Positions 41,770 to 51,557 of a stretch of DNA of 64,000 nt are shown piece by piece (the stretch's first letter is position 1; each line of letters opens with the position of its first letter). Both the position numbers and the translations under genes were made by a program. Source of the stretch: Candidatus Saccharibacteria bacterium oral taxon 955 (lineage in GTDB: Bacteria > Patescibacteriota > Saccharimonadia > Saccharimonadales > Saccharimonadaceae); the NCBI GenBank assembly GCA_010202265.1, contig CP047918.1:620001-684000 (forward strand), read 5' to 3'. The notes below the pieces were generated by a model, which did no database searches, was not told where the DNA came from, and worked only from the letters and a program-made list of their open reading frames with translations.

Positions 41770-43965
41770 CTAGGTGAGTTTTTCGAGACGAGCATATTCA
41801 GTGTTTAGCTTCTTTCTCGCCCCTGTCACGAACTCGACCGTTACCGCTAAGCCATCAACATCAATAACTTCGCCTACGCCAAACTGAGGCGAGCGCACCT
41901 GATCGCCCACATCAATATCCATCACAAATTCATCGAATTCGTTACGTTTAGGCGCAGTAGGCACACTAGGGCGTAAAGCCACTTGATGCCCCATGTCCTC
42001 AAGAAACCGCGACGGCGAACTGTAAGTGCGATTACCATACTGCATCCGACTCTGAGCGTATAACAGATGCAGTTCTTCACGCGCTCGCGTCATACCAACA
42101 TAACAAAGTCGACGCTCCTCTTCGAGCTGACGCGGACCTTCTTCGAGCGCACGCGAGCTCGGAAATAAACCATCCTCCATGCCGACCATAAATACAACCG
42201 GAAACTCGAGTCCCTTAGCAGAGTGGAGTGTCATCAATGTTACCTTTGATTCATCGCTCGCTTGATCTGCAGTGCTCATTAGCGCGACTTCCTCGAGAAA
42301 GTCGGGTAATGTCGCAAATGACTTAGCATCACTCACCAATACACCGAGATTCGCCTCGCGATCCTCTGCCTGGGGAGTGCCATCTAATATGTAATCACGG
42401 TAGCCGGTTGATTCAATCAGCTGCTCAATAACATCACTTGGGTTTATGTCGCTCTCAATACGCACCTGCAGCCTCCTGAGCAACTCGCCCAGACCAACAA
42501 GAGCTCCTTTAGCACGTGACGTCAACTTATCCGCCTGGTCAGCGTTAACAAGCGAAGATATAATATCCATTCCCGATTCAGCCTGCCAGGTGAGAAACTT
42601 TTCAAAACTAGTAGCACCGATTCCACGAGCTGGCACATTAACGATTCGGCTAAAGCTCATTCGGTCATTTGGCTGATAAAGTAGACGAAGGTACGCGATA
42701 ATATCCTTGATCTCTTTGCGGTCATAAAATCTAACGCCACCAACCAATTGGTATGGAATACGATGCTGCATGAAGGCTCGCTCAAGAGAAAAACTCTGCG
42801 CATTCATACGATACAAAACAGCAAAATCTCCATAATTTCGCGCCCCAATCGACACTTGGGCTGATATACGACTTGCGACCGAATAGGCTTCTTCAGCCTC
42901 ATCATATACGGCCTGAATTTCAACTGGGTTTCCTGGGCCCAAGTTAGTCCAGAGTTTTTTGTCGGTACGTTCGGTATTTTTTGTGATTACATTGTGTGCT
43001 GCTTCGAGAATAGATGAAGTTGAACGATAATTTTGCTCCAATTTTACAACCAAAGCACCAGGGAAATCTCGTTCGAAATTGAGAATATTCTTGAAATCTG
43101 CACCACGCCAGCTATAGATCGATTGCCAATCATCACCGACAACGCAGATATTTTTTTCACTATTTACCAAATATTTAACGATTGCGTACTGAGCGACGTT
43201 GGTATCTTGATACTCATCGATTAGGACGTGCCTAAACTGTTTTTGATATCGCTCACGCACTTCAGGCACATCACGAAGAAGCCGCACAGTCTCGATGAGA
43301 AGGTCGTCAAAATCAAGCGCTCCCGCTAGGTTACGTAGCTTCTCATACCGCTCGTATATCTTTGCAATTGCCTGTTGGTTTGGATAATGAGCAGTTTCTG
43401 CATAGGTCGCTGGGTCGACAAGCTCGTTCTTGGCAGACGATATCGCCGAACTTACTGACCGAGGTTTAACCTGATCGCTACTAATCGAAAGTTCTTTCAT
43501 AGCCTGCTTAACTAAGCCCTGCCGATCATCCTCGTCGTAGATGACATAGTTTGGTTGAACCCCAATCCTAGAGCCATCTTGTCGCAGAATCTTGACACAG
43601 ATGCCATGAAAAGTCCCCATCCAGGGCATGAAATACCTAGGTGGGCCCTGTTCTTTGGTCACCCCATGATTAAGGCCTAAAGCTTCACTCGTCCTAATAG
43701 CACTCTCGCCGACATTGACACTCTCAGTAGAACCCGGGCCCACCAAACTCCAAAGACGCTCTCGCATTTCACGGGCCGCCTTGTTCGTAAACGTAACCGC
43801 CAGTATCTCGTTTGGCCATACTCGATCGTGTACGATAAGATGTGCTATTCGGTGTGTAAGCGTCTTTGTCTTGCCACTTCCCGCTCCCGCCAGTATCAAA
43901 AGCGGTCCCGCCGTCTTCAAAACGGCAGACTTCTGCGCATCATTAAGCCCCTCCAAGATATCCAT
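41770..43965 (-). CDS. ATP-dependent DNA helicase UvrD/PcrA
   Basis: This SF1A 3'-5' helicase works in repair and rolling-circle steps. Motif I is LAGAGSGKTKTL, motif Ia TFTNKAAREMRERL, motif II LIDEYQDTN, motif III GDDWQSIYSWRGA, motif IV LEQNYRS, motif V LMTLHSAKGLEFPVVF and motif VI YVGMTRAREEL. A ~35-residue insertion follows motif Ia. A C-terminal Tudor-like region is present (VGDQVRSPQFGVGEVIDVDG). At 731 residues it is full length. The ATG is 8 nt after TATAAT (43979-43974), leaderless. Confidence 0.95.
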   Translation of the reverse strand: MDILEGLNDAQKSAVLKTAGPLLILAGAGSGKTKTLTHRIAHLIVHDRVWPNEILAVTFTNKAAREMRERLWSLVGPGSTESVNVGESAIRTSEALGLNHGVTKEQGPPRYFMPWMGTFHGICVKILRQDGSRIGVQPNYVIYDEDDRQGLVKQAMKELSISSDQVKPRSVSSAISSAKNELVDPATYAETAHYPNQQAIAKIYERYEKLRNLAGALDFDDLLIETVRLLRDVPEVRERYQKQFRHVLIDEYQDTNVAQYAIVKYLVNSEKNICVVGDDWQSIYSWRGADFKNILNFERDFPGALVVKLEQNYRSTSSILEAAHNVITKNTERTDKKLWTNLGPGNPVEIQAVYDEAEEAYSVASRISAQVSIGARNYGDFAVLYRMNAQSFSLERAFMQHRIPYQLVGGVRFYDRKEIKDIIAYLRLLYQPNDRMSFSRIVNVPARGIGATSFEKFLTWQAESGMDIISSLVNADQADKLTSRAKGALVGLGELLRRLQVRIESDINPSDVIEQLIESTGYRDYILDGTPQAEDREANLGVLVSDAKSFATLPDFLEEVALMSTADQASDESKVTLMTLHSAKGLEFPVVFMVGMEDGLFPSSRALEEGPRQLEEERRLCYVGMTRAREELHLLYAQSRMQYGNRTYSSPSRFLEDMGHQVALRPSVPTAPKRNEFDEFVMDIDVGDQVRSPQFGVGEVIDVDGLAVTVEFVTGARKKLNTEYARLEKLT

Positions 43966-43973
43966 ATTTACCT

Positions 43974-43979
43974 ATTATA
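43974..43979 (-). promoter_or_regulatory. -10 box of the uvrD-like gene (leaderless)
   Basis: TATAAT in AGGTATAAT on the minus strand, 8 nt before the ATG. Confidence 0.6.
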
Positions 43980-43996
43980 CCTTGCGAAGTTTATAT

Positions 43997-45187
43997 TTAA
44001 TGCGTCAAGAAGAAGTATGCGACGCCCGCACCAACACCAACTATCAATAGAACAAGAAACCAGGCTAGCCACTTCAGAGGAGACGATTTCTTTTCCGGTT
44101 TCTTACCATCAATTGGCTGATGATAATTAGCGGTATCATATATTGAGCCATTAACCTGATCATCAACGTCCGTCTGCTCAATGCTCTGAGCGGTTAGATC
44201 CACGCCAGCATCAACTACCAGGTCAGCATCGGAAGATTGGCCATCTACCTCAGATAACGAACCTGCCTTATCAATATCAAGCGGAACAGAGGCCTCAACC
44301 GCAACAACGTCGCCCTGTAGTTCGGCAGGAAGTGATACTGGCTCAGACACTGGCGCATCCTCCTCCTCAGCAACATCCTGAGGAGGTTTTGCTGCGGACT
44401 CCGAATTCGCGCCAAGCGGTCGCTTCTCGACTCTCGCATCAGACAAAAATGGAGCCGTAGGTAAAGGCTGAGGTGAAGATATGGAAGAGGCCTCATCAAC
44501 TATCTCTGCAGGTATCTCTGACTCAACACTCGCCACTTCTTCTGGCTGATCATTCTTGTTATCGCTTGGTTCTATCACTCCAGGAGAACTATAGCTGGAC
44601 GCGATGGGCGCGGTGGGATTCGGCTGCGCTGACGGCTGAATCGCAGAACTAGCGATTGGCTGAGACAGCTTCTCAGCGCTAGGCACAGCTGGAGCAGGAG
44701 TAGACATAGGCGTAGATACGACCGTAGTCGAAGAAGGTGTGCGGATGGACGATAATGTAGGTGCAGGCTTATTATTGACCGGGGTATTAGTAACGGAAGA
44801 CGGTTTTTTTACCGATTCAGTCGAAGGCGAAGTAGAAACGGTTTCGCTTGGCGGCATTATCGAAACACCATCCCGCTTGACCGGTCGAGATGCAGATGTC
44901 ATGTCAGAAGATGGATGAACCATATCCATGAACTGACCACGTCGCTTCACCGCAAGAGGTGAAGACTGCGCTGGCGCTGGTTTTGCTTCCGGAGCTGACA
45001 TTGGCGTTACGGTCGTCGTCTCTGCAACAGGTGATGATGCAACTTTCCCGGACTCCGTAGACGAACTATCGAGCGTAACGACCTTATCCTCAGGATCATC
45101 CAGTCCCTCGTGTCGTTTGCTAGTATCTACGTTCGACATTAGATCATTGACCGCCCTATCAAGTTCATCAAAATCTATCTCTGACAT
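43997..45187 (-). CDS. Tail-anchored Pro/Ser/Val-rich low-complexity protein
   Basis: 396 residues. A short N-terminal helix (EIDFDELDRAVNDLMSN) is followed by more than 300 residues of Pro/Ser/Thr/Ala/Val/Glu-rich disordered sequence. A single C-terminal membrane helix closes it (LKWLAWFLVLLIVGVGAGVAYFFL), with only TH beyond. The topology is a cytoplasmic protein hooked to the membrane by its end, or an exported stalk if inverted. Nothing is recognised. It is cotranscribed 11 nt after tpiA, an odd partner for glycolysis. Confidence 0.7.
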   Translation of the reverse strand: MSEIDFDELDRAVNDLMSNVDTSKRHEGLDDPEDKVVTLDSSSTESGKVASSPVAETTTVTPMSAPEAKPAPAQSSPLAVKRRGQFMDMVHPSSDMTSASRPVKRDGVSIMPPSETVSTSPSTESVKKPSSVTNTPVNNKPAPTLSSIRTPSSTTVVSTPMSTPAPAVPSAEKLSQPIASSAIQPSAQPNPTAPIASSYSSPGVIEPSDNKNDQPEEVASVESEIPAEIVDEASSISSPQPLPTAPFLSDARVEKRPLGANSESAAKPPQDVAEEEDAPVSEPVSLPAELQGDVVAVEASVPLDIDKAGSLSEVDGQSSDADLVVDAGVDLTAQSIEQTDVDDQVNGSIYDTANYHQPIDGKKPEKKSSPLKWLAWFLVLLIVGVGAGVAYFFLTH

Positions 45188-45198
45188 CTACCCCGCCT

Positions 45199-45975
45199 TT
45201 ACTTCTTGGCAACAACCTTATCGCCATATGATTTTTTGATAATTTCCGCAAAACCATGCGCATCTAGACTTGCCCCGCCCACGAGCAGACCATCAACACC
45301 CTTGGCAGTCAAGAAACTTTTTGCGTTATCGACTGTAATACTTCCGCCATATAGAACACGTAATTTGCGTGCAGCCTTGTCTCCAAAAAGATATCTAACC
45401 TGACTACGGATCGCTCTGATGGCCTTTTCAACGTCACCGGGTGTCGCACTTTTACCCGTGCCAATCGCCCAAACAGGCTCATACGACACTACCAGACGTT
45501 CCGCCTCTTCACTAGTAATATTAGCTAACCCACCGACTAGCTGATCATGTAGCACGTCATTGGTCTCTCCGTCTGCTCGCTCACTTGCTGTTTCACCGAC
45601 ACAAAGCACTGGAATGATCTGGTTACGAAAGGCTGCTTGAACTTTATGGCGAATATCTCTATTTGGCTCGCCAAACACGTGACGACGTTCGCTGTGTCCA
45701 ACTAGAGCATACTTGACGATTCCTCTCAGTTGAGACGCCGAAACTTCACCGGTGTACGCACCGTGATCACGCCAATAAAAATTCTGTGCCGCAAGGTCAA
45801 AATGATGGTGCTGAACTTGCAGATGGACCGGCTGCAGGGCGAGCATAGTAGGCGCAAGCACAACCTCCACATCAGGATGATTACGCACTAGTCCATCAAG
45901 TTTATGTACAAATAGACTAGCCTCGTTGATACTGAGGTTCATTTTCCAGTTTGCGATAATAAGTTTTTTGCCCAC
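45199..45975 (-). CDS. tpiA: Triosephosphate isomerase
   Basis: Interconverts DHAP and glyceraldehyde 3-phosphate. The Lys is in IANWKMNL, the His in LVGHSERRHVFGE, the catalytic Glu in VVSYEPVWAIGTGKSATP and the phosphate loop in LYGGSITVDNA and LLVGGASLDAHGF. 258 residues is normal. The start codon is GTG (45975) reading MGKKLIIANW. pgk lies 51 nt upstream on the same strand and pyk beyond it, so lower glycolysis is clustered without gapA or eno here. Confidence 0.95.
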   Translation of the reverse strand: MGKKLIIANWKMNLSINEASLFVHKLDGLVRNHPDVEVVLAPTMLALQPVHLQVQHHHFDLAAQNFYWRDHGAYTGEVSASQLRGIVKYALVGHSERRHVFGEPNRDIRHKVQAAFRNQIIPVLCVGETASERADGETNDVLHDQLVGGLANITSEEAERLVVSYEPVWAIGTGKSATPGDVEKAIRAIRSQVRYLFGDKAARKLRVLYGGSITVDNAKSFLTAKGVDGLLVGGASLDAHGFAEIIKKSYGDKVVAKK

Positions 45976-46026
45976 GTGATAGAAACTGTTTACGGTTAAC
46001 TAACTCTTAGTGTACATCATCAACGT

Positions 46027-47235
46027 CTATGCGTCTAGCAATGCCTCAATTCCTGGTAATTTTTTGCCACTGATCAACGCCAAACTAGCATCTCCTCCTG
46101 TTGATACGTAGCCAAAACTATCGCCGCATCGATCATCCCAATTAACCGCAAAATCTGCCGTTTCACCACCTCCTATCAGAGAAAATACGTCACTGCATTG
46201 CTTGAGCGTCCTAGCAAGCGCTACTGAAGTCGTCCGAAATGCCGGCACCTCACTATAGCCTAGCGTTCCACTCCAAACAACCGTACGAGATCGACTTACG
46301 ATTGATTCAATCAGCCGAGCAGTCTCGGGGCCAAGATCCAGAGCCATAGATCCCTCAGGAACATCATGAATCGACACATCCTGACGTGTCGCTATCTGGC
46401 TAGTTGACGTACCGACACCGAGATCAACTGGCAGTACGACAAACGAATCAACTCGTTCATCGCCAACTTTTTGGGCAACTTTTTTGTATATGGAATCAAT
46501 CACCCCCTTCTGCTTCATATCGACTCGGCTCTCACCCATCGATACGCCACGAATCGCTAAAAATGTATTTGCAACCGCTCCACCAACGATAATCGCATCC
46601 GCCACATCGACCAAAGCCTCCATTGCTTCGACTTTATCGCTAACTTTCGCGCCACCGAGCACAGCCACAAGTGGTCGAGTGGGTTCTCGTACTATTTCAG
46701 AAATCATCCTAAACTCTCGCTCTACCAAAAAACCAGCTACACTTGGCAAAAAACGAGTAATTGCGTCAGTGCTAGCATGTGCTCGGTGCACCACCCCAAA
46801 TCCGTCTTGAATAAACAAACTAGCACCACTATCTTTTGCTATTTGCTCGGCAAAACCTATGTCATTTGACTCTTCTTCTGGGTGAAATCGTAAATTCTCC
46901 AACATCACCACGCTACGTCCCGGCGATCGTTTTATCGCCATTCGCATCTTGTCGCCTACGCAACGATCAACAAATCTAACTGGCTCGCCAAGAAGCTCCG
47001 CCAACCTCATAGCTATCGGTTCCAGACTATATCTCGGGTTGACTACACCATTTGGTCGCCCGAGGTGACTAATGACAACAACCTTACAGCCTTCGGACAG
47101 TAATTTTCGGATAGTCGGGAGGCTCTTAACAATCCTATAATCATCTCTCACCTTGCCGTCATCGGTCAGTGGAACATTGTAATCAGTACGTACGAGAACG
47201 GTTTTTGCTCTCAATGGCACACTAGACATCGTCAT
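46027..47235 (-). CDS. pgk: Phosphoglycerate kinase
   Basis: Transfers phosphate from 1,3-bisphosphoglycerate to ADP. Signature pieces are VLVRTDYNVPLTDDGKVRDDYRI, ISHLGRPNG, LENLRFHPEEE, VLGGAKVSDKVEAMEAL and the nucleotide site near the C-terminus, FSLIGGGETADFA. The substrate loop has TDYNVP where RxDxNVP is usual. The likely start is the ATG at 47235 or 47229; the frame from 47259 begins inside a TATGAT -10 candidate. The terminator of pyk lies between the two genes. Confidence 0.93.
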   Translation of the reverse strand: MTMSSVPLRAKTVLVRTDYNVPLTDDGKVRDDYRIVKSLPTIRKLLSEGCKVVVISHLGRPNGVVNPRYSLEPIAMRLAELLGEPVRFVDRCVGDKMRMAIKRSPGRSVVMLENLRFHPEEESNDIGFAEQIAKDSGASLFIQDGFGVVHRAHASTDAITRFLPSVAGFLVEREFRMISEIVREPTRPLVAVLGGAKVSDKVEAMEALVDVADAIIVGGAVANTFLAIRGVSMGESRVDMKQKGVIDSIYKKVAQKVGDERVDSFVVLPVDLGVGTSTSQIATRQDVSIHDVPEGSMALDLGPETARLIESIVSRSRTVVWSGTLGYSEVPAFRTTSVALARTLKQCSDVFSLIGGGETADFAVNWDDRCGDSFGYVSTGGDASLALISGKKLPGIEALLDA

Positions 47236-47276
47236 TTTAAGAAATTTTCCACCCATCATATCACTTATGTTACCAC

Positions 47277-47305
47277 AAAAAATACCCCTATCTCGGGGTA
47301 TTTTT
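47277..47305 (-). terminator. Rho-independent terminator after pyk
   Basis: AAAAATACCCC (47278-47288), the loop TATCTC and GGGGTATTTTT (47295-47305) form an 11-bp stem. On the minus strand it runs out through a T-rich side, 24 nt after the pyk stop. Confidence 0.9.
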
Positions 47306-47328
47306 GGATCGCTATAGTTTATAGTGTA

Positions 47329-48762
47329 TTATTCAACGACACGTACACGGAGCGAATCCGTGCCACCAGTCACGCCAGGTGCACGACCACTTACAATCAC
47401 AACCGTCAACTTCTCTAGCTCGTGGCCAAAATACTTCTGATCAGCCAGCTCTCTAGCAAGCTTAGTACCCGCCTTTTCGCCATCAGGTCGTACAAAGCTT
47501 CGTGTCGCATATGTCAGAGCGAGCTGTTGTGCGGCACGAGGGCTGCTCGTCACTGCACATATCGGCAAGCTTGGTCGAGCTGCAGCAATATTTGCCGCCG
47601 TCGCACCAGTTTTTGTCTCGGCGATGATTGCCGTCGCGCCGATATTCTCAGCGACTTCGACAGCTGCGCGCGATATTGCGTTGCGACGCATCTCTTCTGG
47701 TGTAACTACATGCTCATCACCAAGTGTTACCGGCCAGTTGTCCTGCACGTAGACAATTGTCTTGCGCATCGCTGACACAGCTTCAACTGGGTAGTTACCG
47801 TTAGCTGTCTCGTCCGAAAGCATTACTGTATCTGCACCAATAATAACCGCTGTCGCCACGTCGCTTACCTCAGCACGAGTTGGCTCAGGCGCATCGACCA
47901 TACTTGCCATCATCTGGGTAGCAACGATGCTTAGTTTGCCATACTTACGACAAAGCGCGATAATTTGGCGCTGAATAATCGGCACAATCTCAGCACCAGT
48001 TTCAACCGCCAGGTCACCACGAGCCACCATCACGCCGTCACTTGCTTTTACGATAGCTTCTAGTGTTTCAGGCTTGATCGCAGTCTTCGTCTCGACTTTT
48101 GCGATGATCTGCGCGGTTGAGCCGTGACTGAGCATAATTTGTCGAAGATTATTGATATCGTCTTCGCTCTGAACAAAACTTAACGCCACATAGTCATAAT
48201 CTTGTCCTGCACCAAACTCAATATCTCTGAGATCCTTTTCGGTCAAAATATCACCGCCAAAATCGGTATCAGGCAAGTTGAGGCCTTTCTTGCTCATCAA
48301 GAAACCGTCATTTTCAACTCGCAACTTGATCGCCGTATCGCTGACGCGTTCAATCATCGTCGTTTTGATTTTGCCATCAAAAATATAGACTGGTTCATCA
48401 ACCTTTACCTTATCGGCAAGATTGTATTGTACGGGCAAAGTAGCATTGCCGTCGTGCTCTTTGAGGGCGTAGTCAAGCACAATCTCGTCGCCCTTTTTGA
48501 CATCAAAATGATTATCTTTGATTGCACCGAGACGAATCTTTGGGCCCTGAAGGTCCTGGAGTATAGCAACTGGTCGATTTAGCTCGGCACTGGCTTCGCG
48601 GATCCACTTAACCTGCTCAAGTCGCTCCTCGTAAGCGCCGTGACTAAAATTGAGACGGAATCCGTTTGCCCCCGCCTGCATAAGTTGTTTGATTTTCTCT
48701 GGTGTAGAAGTTGATGGCCCCAGAGTCGCCAGTATCTTAGTACGTTTAAAAATAGTATTCAT
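47329..48762 (-). CDS. pyk: Pyruvate kinase
   Basis: Makes pyruvate and ATP from phosphoenolpyruvate. Motifs are RTKILATLGPSTSTPEKI, FRLNFSHGAYEE, LQDLQGPKIRLG, the catalytic region IIAKVETKTAIKPETL and VMVARGDLAVETG, and the signature MMASMVDAPEPTRAEVSDVA. The C-terminal regulatory-type domain is present, and 477 residues is standard. The ATG at 48762 is chosen over 48780 because MNTIFKRTKILATLG starts at the family N-terminus. Confidence 0.95.
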   Translation of the reverse strand: MNTIFKRTKILATLGPSTSTPEKIKQLMQAGANGFRLNFSHGAYEERLEQVKWIREASAELNRPVAILQDLQGPKIRLGAIKDNHFDVKKGDEIVLDYALKEHDGNATLPVQYNLADKVKVDEPVYIFDGKIKTTMIERVSDTAIKLRVENDGFLMSKKGLNLPDTDFGGDILTEKDLRDIEFGAGQDYDYVALSFVQSEDDINNLRQIMLSHGSTAQIIAKVETKTAIKPETLEAIVKASDGVMVARGDLAVETGAEIVPIIQRQIIALCRKYGKLSIVATQMMASMVDAPEPTRAEVSDVATAVIIGADTVMLSDETANGNYPVEAVSAMRKTIVYVQDNWPVTLGDEHVVTPEEMRRNAISRAAVEVAENIGATAIIAETKTGATAANIAAARPSLPICAVTSSPRAAQQLALTYATRSFVRPDGEKAGTKLARELADQKYFGHELEKLTVVIVSGRAPGVTGGTDSLRVRVVE

Positions 48763-48819
48763 CGTTACAAAATGTACCACAATACCTCTATTTTTTCAAT
48801 TGAGTTTGGCGTCTATAAC

Positions 48820-49539
48820 CTATCCGATTGTCGTTCCAAACAACACACCAACACCGTACGTAATCGCCATCGCCAAAATACCACCAATCACAACACGCAC
48901 TACGGCTCGACCTTTATGCGCCCCGCCAGCTCGTGCACTGAGGTATCCGACCGTAAACAAACAGCAAAGCACTACCACAACGGTTGCAACAATTCGGCTC
49001 TCTGGAGGAAATAGCATAATCGCCAAAAATGGCGCGATGCCTCCAGCAGTAAATGCGAGTAGCGAAGCGATTGCCGCTTGCCATGGATTATTGATATCAT
49101 CGGGATCGATATTAAAGTGCATCCTTAAATGCGCCTTGAGGGCATTTTTTTCAGTCAGTTCAATCGCCACTTGGCGTGCAGTTTTCTCACTCACTCCATG
49201 CTTCATGTATTCACGTGCTAGCTCATCTAGTTCATACTCTGGATCATCACGTAGACGCTCTTTCTCTAAACGAATATAAGTCTTTTCAGCATCAGATTGA
49301 CTACTAACCGAGACATACTCACCCACCGCCATCGACAACGCTCCAGCGATCAATGCAGCCAACCCTGCGGCACTGATCGCTTGGCTGTCGCTCGTCGCAC
49401 CAGCCACACCCATAACTACGCTAGATATACTCACGATACCGTCATTCGCGCCGAGCACTGCCGCACGTAATTTATTGAGCTTGCTATTATCTACCCGATC
49501 ACTCGGTAAATCATATTTTGTACTATCTGTTTCTGGCAT
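48820..49539 (-). CDS. VIT1/CCC1-family iron/manganese transporter
   Basis: This membrane transporter family moves iron or manganese out of the cytosol. The opening LRAAVLGANDGIVSISSVVMGVAGA is the conserved first helix, then GALSMAVGEYVSVSSQSDAEK, which has the characteristic acidic metal gate. A cytoplasmic three-helix region with Glu residues (EKERLRDDPEYELDELAREY) follows, then three more helices. 239 residues is typical. GGAGGCGAA precedes the ATG. Metal export fits with the Fur-family regulator elsewhere, but no operator is visible here. Confidence 0.92.
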   Translation of the reverse strand: MPETDSTKYDLPSDRVDNSKLNKLRAAVLGANDGIVSISSVVMGVAGATSDSQAISAAGLAALIAGALSMAVGEYVSVSSQSDAEKTYIRLEKERLRDDPEYELDELAREYMKHGVSEKTARQVAIELTEKNALKAHLRMHFNIDPDDINNPWQAAIASLLAFTAGGIAPFLAIMLFPPESRIVATVVVVLCCLFTVGYLSARAGGAHKGRAVVRVVIGGILAMAITYGVGVLFGTTIG

Positions 49540-49618
49540 TTCGCCTCCTTTTCTATGTAATTAAGTTTACGTGATATCGCCGCATCATCACATAAACCAA
49601 TATTCAAAAATAACATAA

Positions 49619-49644
49619 AAATATAGCTCTTTCGAGCTATATTT
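49619..49644. terminator. Terminator after the accessory ABC transporter operon
   Basis: AAATATAGCTC (49619-49629), the loop TTTC and GAGCTATATTT (49634-49644) form an 11-bp stem with T residues on the minus-strand exit. It separates the core region from the GC-rich ABC operon. Confidence 0.82.
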
Positions 49645-49671
49645 AAAACGTGTATTTTTTGGAAGCTATTT

Positions 49672-50301
49672 TTATGCTTTCAACTTTTTATCCTTCAGCT
49701 TCAATACTACATCCGCTTGCTTGGCCAGCTGTTTACTGTGAGTGACGACGATGACGCATTTGTCATTTTCGTGGGCGGCGCGGCGCAGGATGTCGATGAT
49801 GTCGGCAGCGGTAGTTTCGTCCAGGTTGCCAGTTGGCTCGTCCGCCAAGATAATCGGTGCGCGTGAGACGAGCGCTCGGCCGATCGCTACGCGCTGTTGC
49901 TGACCGCCAGAAAGTTTCATGACATTGCGGTGAATGTGATCGTCGTCCAAGCCCATGGAGTGCAACGTTTCGTTAGTGGCCTTGGAATTAACCAATTTCA
50001 AGTTTTCCAGCGGCGTCAGATAATCAATCAGGTTATAATTCTGAAACACCAGCGAGATATTGTGTTTGCGATGATGCGAGTAACCCTGCTCGGCGATGTC
50101 TTGATCGTCGAACAAAATCTGCCCGTCGGTCGGCGTGTCCAGCCCCGCTAGCAGCCCCAGCAGGGTCGACTTACCAGCGCCAGAACTACCGATGATGGCG
50201 TAGAACTTGCCTTTTTCAAATTGATAATTGATGCCGTTGAGTACGTTGCTCGTACCGTCGGCGTATGAGTAGATGATATCGCGTAACGTAAGTAGTGACA
50301 T
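49672..50301 (-). CDS. ABC transporter ATPase (LolD/MacB/BceA type)
   Basis: ATP hydrolysis subunit for the two FtsX-type permeases encoded upstream. Walker A is GSSGAGKSTL, the Q-loop VFQNYNLIDYL, the signature LSGGQQQRVAIGRAL and Walker B IILADEPTGNLD, with the switch His in VVTHSKQLAKQ. The GNLD ending is typical of the MacB/LolD/Bce group. 209 residues is slightly short. It is the last of three genes (gaps 8 and 6 nt). The operon is visibly richer in GC and in GGC/CAG codons than the core genes to its left, suggesting transfer. Confidence 0.93.
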   Translation of the reverse strand: MSLLTLRDIIYSYADGTSNVLNGINYQFEKGKFYAIIGSSGAGKSTLLGLLAGLDTPTDGQILFDDQDIAEQGYSHHRKHNISLVFQNYNLIDYLTPLENLKLVNSKATNETLHSMGLDDDHIHRNVMKLSGGQQQRVAIGRALVSRAPIILADEPTGNLDETTAADIIDILRRAAHENDKCVIVVTHSKQLAKQADVVLKLKDKKLKA

Positions 50302-50309
50302 AATAACTC

Positions 50310-51551
50310 CTAACTTAATTTTGCTAAAATTTGCTTTGGTGATTGGCGCATGACTGGCGCGGTGGCAGCGATAGCTGACAGCAGAACGACCATGTAGCCG
50401 AAGGCGAGAGCCTGCAAGTAGGTCGCCGGTGGCGCGGCTTGCACCACGGTTTTTTCTACGCGCTGGCTTTGGTCGGTTTGCGCTGTGAGGGCGGTAGAAA
50501 TCTGCGACGAGACAACCGAACCGACACCGAGCGCGAATACCGAACTGACTGCGGCAATGATGGCGAGCTCCGCCAAGAACTGTCCGATAACCTGCCGCTT
50601 TGACGTGCCGATGGACAGCAAGATGCCAATTTCATGCAAGCGGCCACGCACCCAGAACACCAGCACCAGTGACAACACCGCCAATCCTGCGGCGGCTGCA
50701 CCGATGGTGGCAATCGTCAAGATGTTTTGAATGCCAGCGATGTTTTGGAGAACCCCGGCAAACACGGCCCCGTTGTCGGTTAGGCTAAATTTTTGCCAAT
50801 CAACGTTTGGTAGGCTTTTAGCGCGGTCCGTTAACGACTTCAGCTGATGTGGATTTTCTGCGAAATACGTTGCTCGTGTCAGCTGCTGGCTACCTGTCAG
50901 CTGCTGCGCCGCAGCTAAGTTGGTGATGAGATGATTCTCTGCCATGTCGGACTGCAAGACCGCCGGCTTTTCGCCTTTACCGCTGAAGATACCCATGACA
51001 GTCACCGTCACGCGCCGGCCGTCTTTGGTAATGTCCAGCTTGTCGCCTGGCTTGATATTATTTTTTTCGGCGAACGTTTTGTGAACCAGCGCCGCGTTTT
51101 GATCGTGCTCGGTCAAATGCTTGCCCTGCTCTAGTTGGTAGAATCGACCAATAAATTCGCTCAGCAAATCACTCTGTGTTGCGCCCGTCACCTTCGCCTC
51201 GCCAGCCACGTTAGAGTCCAGCTGCACACCGCTGCCTGCCGTGTCGATCAACTGTTTGCCTGGCAGTTCCGCGGTAGTCTCTGATTGGAAATTGTGTGCT
51301 TTGACCTTGTCCAGGTGCTGCACTCGCTGTGCTATCTCCATCGGCACCCCGCCCGACGGTTGCTTGTTAGCGATACTAAAGCCGGCGCGGATGTTTCGCT
51401 CGACCGATTGCTTCAGCTGCGCCATCGTCTGCTGCACTGTCAGCGTGCCGATTAGCAGCGTGAAAATCAGCGTCATAATCAGGGCGATGGTCAGGCTGCG
51501 ACGCCGCTTGCGCGTCACAGCCGTCCAGGCTCGTTTGATAATCGTCATCAT
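50310..51551 (-). CDS. FtsX/MacB-type ABC permease
   Basis: 413 residues. An N-terminal helix (RRSLTIALIMTLIFTLLIGTLTV) precedes a ~220-residue extracytoplasmic domain (MacB-PCD-like: QLEQGKHLTEHDQNAALVHK, KPGDKLDITKDGRRVTVTVMGIFSG). Three C-terminal helices form the FtsX core (IGAAAAGLAVLSLVLVFWVR, EIGILLSIGTSKRQVIGQFLAE and the last near LQALAFGYMVVLLSAIAA). Such proteins work by mechanotransmission, exporting or dislodging peptides and antimicrobials. It pairs with the adjacent second permease. Confidence 0.88.
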   Translation of the reverse strand: MMTIIKRAWTAVTRKRRRSLTIALIMTLIFTLLIGTLTVQQTMAQLKQSVERNIRAGFSIANKQPSGGVPMEIAQRVQHLDKVKAHNFQSETTAELPGKQLIDTAGSGVQLDSNVAGEAKVTGATQSDLLSEFIGRFYQLEQGKHLTEHDQNAALVHKTFAEKNNIKPGDKLDITKDGRRVTVTVMGIFSGKGEKPAVLQSDMAENHLITNLAAAQQLTGSQQLTRATYFAENPHQLKSLTDRAKSLPNVDWQKFSLTDNGAVFAGVLQNIAGIQNILTIATIGAAAAGLAVLSLVLVFWVRGRLHEIGILLSIGTSKRQVIGQFLAELAIIAAVSSVFALGVGSVVSSQISTALTAQTDQSQRVEKTVVQAAPPATYLQALAFGYMVVLLSAIAATAPVMRQSPKQILAKLS

Positions 51552-51557
51552 TCGCCC